Assembly: GCA_902592345.1 (NCBI GenBank)
Contig: CACJEE010000007.1
Coordinates: 1 to 44,467, forward strand
Direction of reading: 5' to 3'
From: an uncultured Alphaproteobacteria bacterium
Lineage (GTDB): Bacteria; Pseudomonadota; Alphaproteobacteria; HIMB59; GCA-002718135
Length of the DNA stretch: 44,467 nt
Part shown: in pieces, positions 41,309 through 44,467 of the stretch
Layout: every line of letters starts with the position of its first letter
Position numbering within the stretch: the first letter of the stretch is position 1
The notes under the pieces: generated by a model
The model's database searches: none
Told to the model about the DNA's origin: nothing
Seen by the model: only the letters and a program-made list of their open reading frames with translations
Translations under genes and position numbers: made by a program

Positions 41309-42541
41309 ATGAATAATGCTGATCTAAAAAACTTAATTCACAAGCAAAAACTTAATTTTTCTCTAGACCAGGAATTTTATGTAAATCAGGATATTTTTGA
41401 TTTAGATATTAAAAATATTTTTTCTAAACAATGGGTTTTTGTTGGTCATATTTCAAGGATACCAAATCACGGTGATTATTTTCTTTTTAATATTGGAAAA
41501 GAATCAATAATTATTATTCGTGATAATGATGATTCAGTACATGCTCACTACAATGTTTGCCGTCATCGTGGCTCTCAAATATGTTTAGAAAACGAAGGTA
41601 ATGCAAAAGTTCTAACTTGCCCTTATCATGCTTGGTCATACAATTTAGATGGGTCTTTAAGAGGTGCTAGACTCATGGAAAAAGGTTTTAATAAAGATGA
41701 ATGGCATTTACATAAATGTCATTCAAAAATATTTGAAGGTTTAATATTTATTAATTTATCTGAAAACCCAAATGATTTTGAAGAATTTATTGCTCCAACT
41801 AAAAAATTTATAGAATTTCATGGACTTGCAGATGCCAAAATTGCTCACAGACAGTATTATCCTACAAATGGGAATTGGAAACTTACTCTCGATAATTTTC
41901 ATGAATGCTATCATTGTCAGCCATCTCACCCAGAATACTGTCAGGTACATGATAAAGATTATATTATAGCTTATGGTGCGGGAAGTAATACGGGACCTTC
42001 ATCTGATAAATTCGATAAGGTTTTAAATGATTGGAATAAAAAAGTAGAAAAAATGGGTCATCTTACTGGTGAATATTCAGAGAGAGAATTTAATGATTAT
42101 TCTAGAAGTGCTGAAAGAACACCATTGAAAGAAGGTATGTTTACAGAAACAAAATCAGGAAAACCTGCTTCTATCTTAATGGGTAATTTTAAAGATTATG
42201 ATTGTGGTTATACATCTGTTGGAACTTCTCCATTTAATAGTCTTCTTATGTGCAATGATTTTGCTACTCTCTTTACATTTATTCCGGTGAACCCATTATA
42301 TACTCAGGTAGAATTAATGTGGTTAGTGCATAAGGATGCAGAAGAAGGAAAAGATTACAACCTTCAAGAAATGAAATGGATGTGGGATGTTACAACAATA
42401 GCTGATAAACGAATAATTGAAGATAATCAAAAAGGTGTACTGTCAAAAAAATATGTACCTGGACCTTTATCCAAAATGGAAAAAGGATTAGAGAAGTTTA
42501 AATCTTGGTATCTAAGACACTTAGAAAATAGTATTAGCTAA
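41309..42541 (+). CDS. Rieske non-heme iron oxygenase, quaternary-amine type (GbcA/CntA/choline-monooxygenase-like)
   Basis: 410 aa alpha subunit. Rieske cluster ligands are Cys84/His86 (CRHRGSQ) and Cys104/His107 (CPYHAWSYNLDGSLRGA). The mononuclear iron site is DNFHECYHCQPSHPEYC, with His202 and His207. The residue bridging the two centres is Glu199, where most Rieske oxygenases have Asp. A bridging glutamate is reported for carnitine monooxygenase CntA. The enzyme would use O2 to N-demethylate or cleave glycine betaine, carnitine, choline or a relative. No reductase partner gene is in the window. The start has no SD. It is divergent from a PuuB-like gene over a predicted BetI-like operator. 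Confidence 0.86.
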   Translation: MNNADLKNLIHKQKLNFSLDQEFYVNQDIFDLDIKNIFSKQWVFVGHISRIPNHGDYFLFNIGKESIIIIRDNDDSVHAHYNVCRHRGSQICLENEGNAKVLTCPYHAWSYNLDGSLRGARLMEKGFNKDEWHLHKCHSKIFEGLIFINLSENPNDFEEFIAPTKKFIEFHGLADAKIAHRQYYPTNGNWKLTLDNFHECYHCQPSHPEYCQVHDKDYIIAYGAGSNTGPSSDKFDKVLNDWNKKVEKMGHLTGEYSEREFNDYSRSAERTPLKEGMFTETKSGKPASILMGNFKDYDCGYTSVGTSPFNSLLMCNDFATLFTFIPVNPLYTQVELMWLVHKDAEEGKDYNLQEMKWMWDVTTIADKRIIEDNQKGVLSKKYVPGPLSKMEKGLEKFKSWYLRHLENSIS

Positions 42542-43902
42542 ACATTAAGAAGTAGATATTCTCTTTCCCAAGAACTAATTACTTTTAAGTATGCTTGATT
42601 TTCTACTCTTCTAATTGCAGCTATTGTTCTAATAAATTTCTGATTAAATACTTCATTAATTTGTTCATCATTTTCAAAGAATGAAATTGCTTCTTCAACA
42701 TTTTTAGGTAACGTACTTTTATCTTTACCAAAGACACTTTTTTTTGTTTCAGGAGTGGGCTTAAGTTTATTTTTTATACCTAAATAACCCGCGGCTAAAT
42801 TAGCAGCAAAAACTAAGTAAGGATTTGTGTCCGCTCCTGATATTCTATTTTCAATTCTCATACTATGTTCTTCATTAGAAGGAATTCTAAAGCCACAAGA
42901 TCTATTACCTAACCCCCAATTAGTATTTCTCGGTGCATCCCATGTTGCATATAACCTTCTGTATGAGTTAATATTAGGTGCATGAATTGGCATAAGGATT
43001 GGTGTATAAGTTTGAAGACCTGCAATATAATTCTTCATTAAATTTGAAACTGTACTTGTTTTGCTAAAGAAAATATTTTTTTTATTTTTTTTCCCAATTA
43101 AAGATTGATGTAAGTGTAAAGAGCTGCCAGGTTGATTTTCCATAGGTTTTGCCATGAATGTAGCATACAATTTATGTTTTATAGCAGCTTGCCTTAAAGT
43201 TCTTTTAAATAAGAAAACTTGGTCAGCTAATTCTAAGGGATCGCCATGTTGAAAATTAATTTCCATTTGAGCAGATCCACTTTCATGATTGATTGTATCT
43301 ATTTCAATATTTTGTTGCTCACAAAAATTATATACATCTTCAAATAAATTATCAAACTCATTAACTGCATCAATACCAAATGCTTGCTTTCCTGTTTCCT
43401 CTCTTCCTGATTGTCCTATAGGAACTTCTAATGGATAATCAGCATCAGGGTTGGGTTTGACTAAATAAAACTCAACCTCTGGTGATACAACTGGTTGATA
43501 ACCTAAATCATCAAATAACTTTAATATTTTTTTTAAAACTGATCTGCTGGAATTTATCACGTTAGTTCCGTTAAGATTAACTGCATCACAAATAACTTGC
43601 GCAGTAGGATCTTCATACCAAGGAACATTTCTAATTGTATTAAAATCGGGCCTTAAAATAACATCAATGTCGGTTGGGTTATAGACATCCACAGGCAATT
43701 CTTCATCTTCAGTTGCATAGCCACCTGAAATTGTTTGAATAAATACTGATTGCGGCAGTCGATGACTATCATTCTCTAAACCTTGTATAAATTTTTTAGT
43801 AGGTAAAATTTTTCCTCTTGCAATTCCTCCTAAATCAGGAACTAAACATTCTACTTCTGTAATTGAGTTATCATTCAGCCATTTTTCAAATTTTTCTTTC
43901 AT
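42538..43902 (-). CDS. Glutamine-synthetase-family ligase (second PuuA-like/GlnT-like)
   Basis: 454 aa. EVECLVPDLGGIARGKILP opens it; SPEVEFYLVKP near 139, HESGSAQMEINF near 205, PGSSLHLHQSLIG near 258, APNINSYRR near 309, and NRSCGFRIP with RIENRISGADTNPYLVFAAN near 334-366 complete the GS core. It is only distantly related by eye to the copy at 36282, so the two probably join glutamate to different amines. It is divergent (67-base spacer) from another PuuB-like oxidase gene, forming a second synthetase/oxidase pair. Its stop interlocks with the Rieske gene stop. Confidence 0.85.
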   Translation of the reverse strand: MKEKFEKWLNDNSITEVECLVPDLGGIARGKILPTKKFIQGLENDSHRLPQSVFIQTISGGYATEDEELPVDVYNPTDIDVILRPDFNTIRNVPWYEDPTAQVICDAVNLNGTNVINSSRSVLKKILKLFDDLGYQPVVSPEVEFYLVKPNPDADYPLEVPIGQSGREETGKQAFGIDAVNEFDNLFEDVYNFCEQQNIEIDTINHESGSAQMEINFQHGDPLELADQVFLFKRTLRQAAIKHKLYATFMAKPMENQPGSSLHLHQSLIGKKNKKNIFFSKTSTVSNLMKNYIAGLQTYTPILMPIHAPNINSYRRLYATWDAPRNTNWGLGNRSCGFRIPSNEEHSMRIENRISGADTNPYLVFAANLAAGYLGIKNKLKPTPETKKSVFGKDKSTLPKNVEEAISFFENDEQINEVFNQKFIRTIAAIRRVENQAYLKVISSWEREYLLLNV

Positions 43903-43969
43903 AGGGATTATTTAATTGTACTTATTCTTGTTTAGAGGAATAAATTCGATAAAGACATATATATTTTTT

Positions 43970-44467
43970 ATGTTTAACAAAAATCAAACCTATGAACAAC
44001 ATGATAATGAAAAAATTAGTTTTTATAGGAGCTCTATTGATAATTTAAATTCTAAAGATCAATTAAATTCAGATATTAATGTTGATGTTTGCGTAATTGG
44101 TGGGGGATTAACTGGAATATCAAGTGCTCTTAATTTAAGCAAAAAGGGATATTCAGTAGTTTTATGTGAAGCTAGACAAATAGGTTGGGGAGCGTCTGGA
44201 AGAAATGGCGGCCAACTTGGTATTGGTATGAGAAAAGATCAATATACTATTGAGAAAACATTAGGCTTAAATCATGCTAAAGAATTATGGAATTTAGGTC
44301 TTGAGTCTGTTGATGAAGTAAAGAATTTAATTAAAGAACATAATATAAATTGCCATATTGTTAATGGAGTTATGTCAACTGCATGTTTTGCAAAAGATAT
44401 TGATGAATATAAATTTGAAATAGAACATATGTCTAAAAATTATAATTTTGAAGGGTATAAGTTTTAT
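43970..44467 (+). CDS. FAD-dependent oxidoreductase, gamma-glutamylputrescine oxidase-like, N-terminal 166 residues (3' end outside window)
   Basis: An open frame from the ATG at 43970 runs to the right edge with no stop. After a lead of about 40 residues it has the FAD motif VCVIGGGLTGISSALNLSKK, then VVLCEARQIGWGASGRNGGQ, the standard PuuB signature. It resembles the oxidase at 39918 in layout but with clear sequence differences. It is divergent from the second PuuA-like ligase. It would oxidise the gamma-glutamyl amine that this ligase makes. The C-terminal half and any downstream PuuC/PuuD genes are outside the window. Confidence 0.85.
   Translation, partial: MFNKNQTYEQHDNEKISFYRSSIDNLNSKDQLNSDINVDVCVIGGGLTGISSALNLSKKGYSVVLCEARQIGWGASGRNGGQLGIGMRKDQYTIEKTLGLNHAKELWNLGLESVDEVKNLIKEHNINCHIVNGVMSTACFAKDIDEYKFEIEHMSKNYNFEGYKFY

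Noticed and set aside
1-44467. tRNA, rRNA, CRISPR, insertion sequence or phage features
   Set aside because: No cloverleaf ending in CCA-type stems, no regularly spaced repeats, no transposase or integrase motifs seen; spacers are mostly too short to hold them.

Overview
The window is very AT-rich and gene-dense. Most genes abut or overlap by 1-11 bases, spacers are mostly under 100 bases, and I see no rRNA, tRNA, CRISPR array, insertion sequence or prophage. Gene content (carnitine, betaine and polyamine catabolism, an alphaproteobacterial DUF6356 protein, a short-chain-acyl-CoA-type XRE regulator) together with low GC and compactness suggests a streamlined marine alphaproteobacterium of the SAR11/HIMB59/AEGEAN-169 type. 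That assignment is an inference from style and content; no marker gene is present.

Layout. 1-903: end of a surface-polysaccharide cluster (GDP-fucose synthase tail, family 2 glycosyltransferase). 908-5573: class V PLP enzyme, class II aldolase-like protein, aldehyde dehydrogenase and a gamma-butyrobetaine-hydroxylase-like oxygenase. 5633-6487: EamA transporter. 6579-12315: a glycine-betaine-type ABC importer (binding protein, permease, ATPase) followed by an SDR and a choline-dehydrogenase-like GMC flavoprotein. 12312-15109: aldo/keto reductase, a newly noticed 58-aa gene, and an XRE/DUF2083 regulator with repeated operator-like sites. 15106-18453: carnitine degradation (cdhA, cdhC, divergent cdhB) with an MDR reductase. 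18455-22026: HD-domain protein, GNAT, MFS and class III aminotransferase. 22084-30340: a six-gene operon (two PYROXD2-like flavoproteins, GcvT-like protein, acyl-CoA dehydrogenase, ADP-forming acyl-CoA ligase, CaiD-like hydratase). 30404-35010: divergent operon with a BetI-like TetR regulator, acyl-CoA dehydrogenase and a PotBCA-type importer; its Tat-exported binding protein is convergent at 35045-36157. 36282-44467: polyamine and agmatine catabolism (two PuuA-like ligases, two PuuB-like oxidases, AguA, AguB, a newly noticed 44-aa lipoprotein, DUF6356) and a Rieske quaternary-amine oxygenase.

How it may work together. Aldehyde dehydrogenase plus hydroxylase, or acyl-CoA ligase plus dehydrogenase plus CaiD, could each turn gamma-butyrobetaine into carnitine. 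CdhA/C/B then gives glycine betaine, and the Rieske enzyme and the GcvT/flavoprotein set could strip methyl groups. The most striking non-coding signal is a 16-bp palindrome (TTGAAT-N4-ATTCAA) at three promoters, including that of the BetI-like regulator. It ties the aminotransferase, flavoprotein/GcvT/CaiD, importer, PuuB/agmatine and Rieske operons into one predicted regulon for methylated amines and polyamines.

A second signal is GTAAA-N4-GTAAA, placed identically (2 bases before the ATG) in front of the XRE regulator and the divergent 58-aa gene. All functions are from sequence recognition by eye; no database search was possible.
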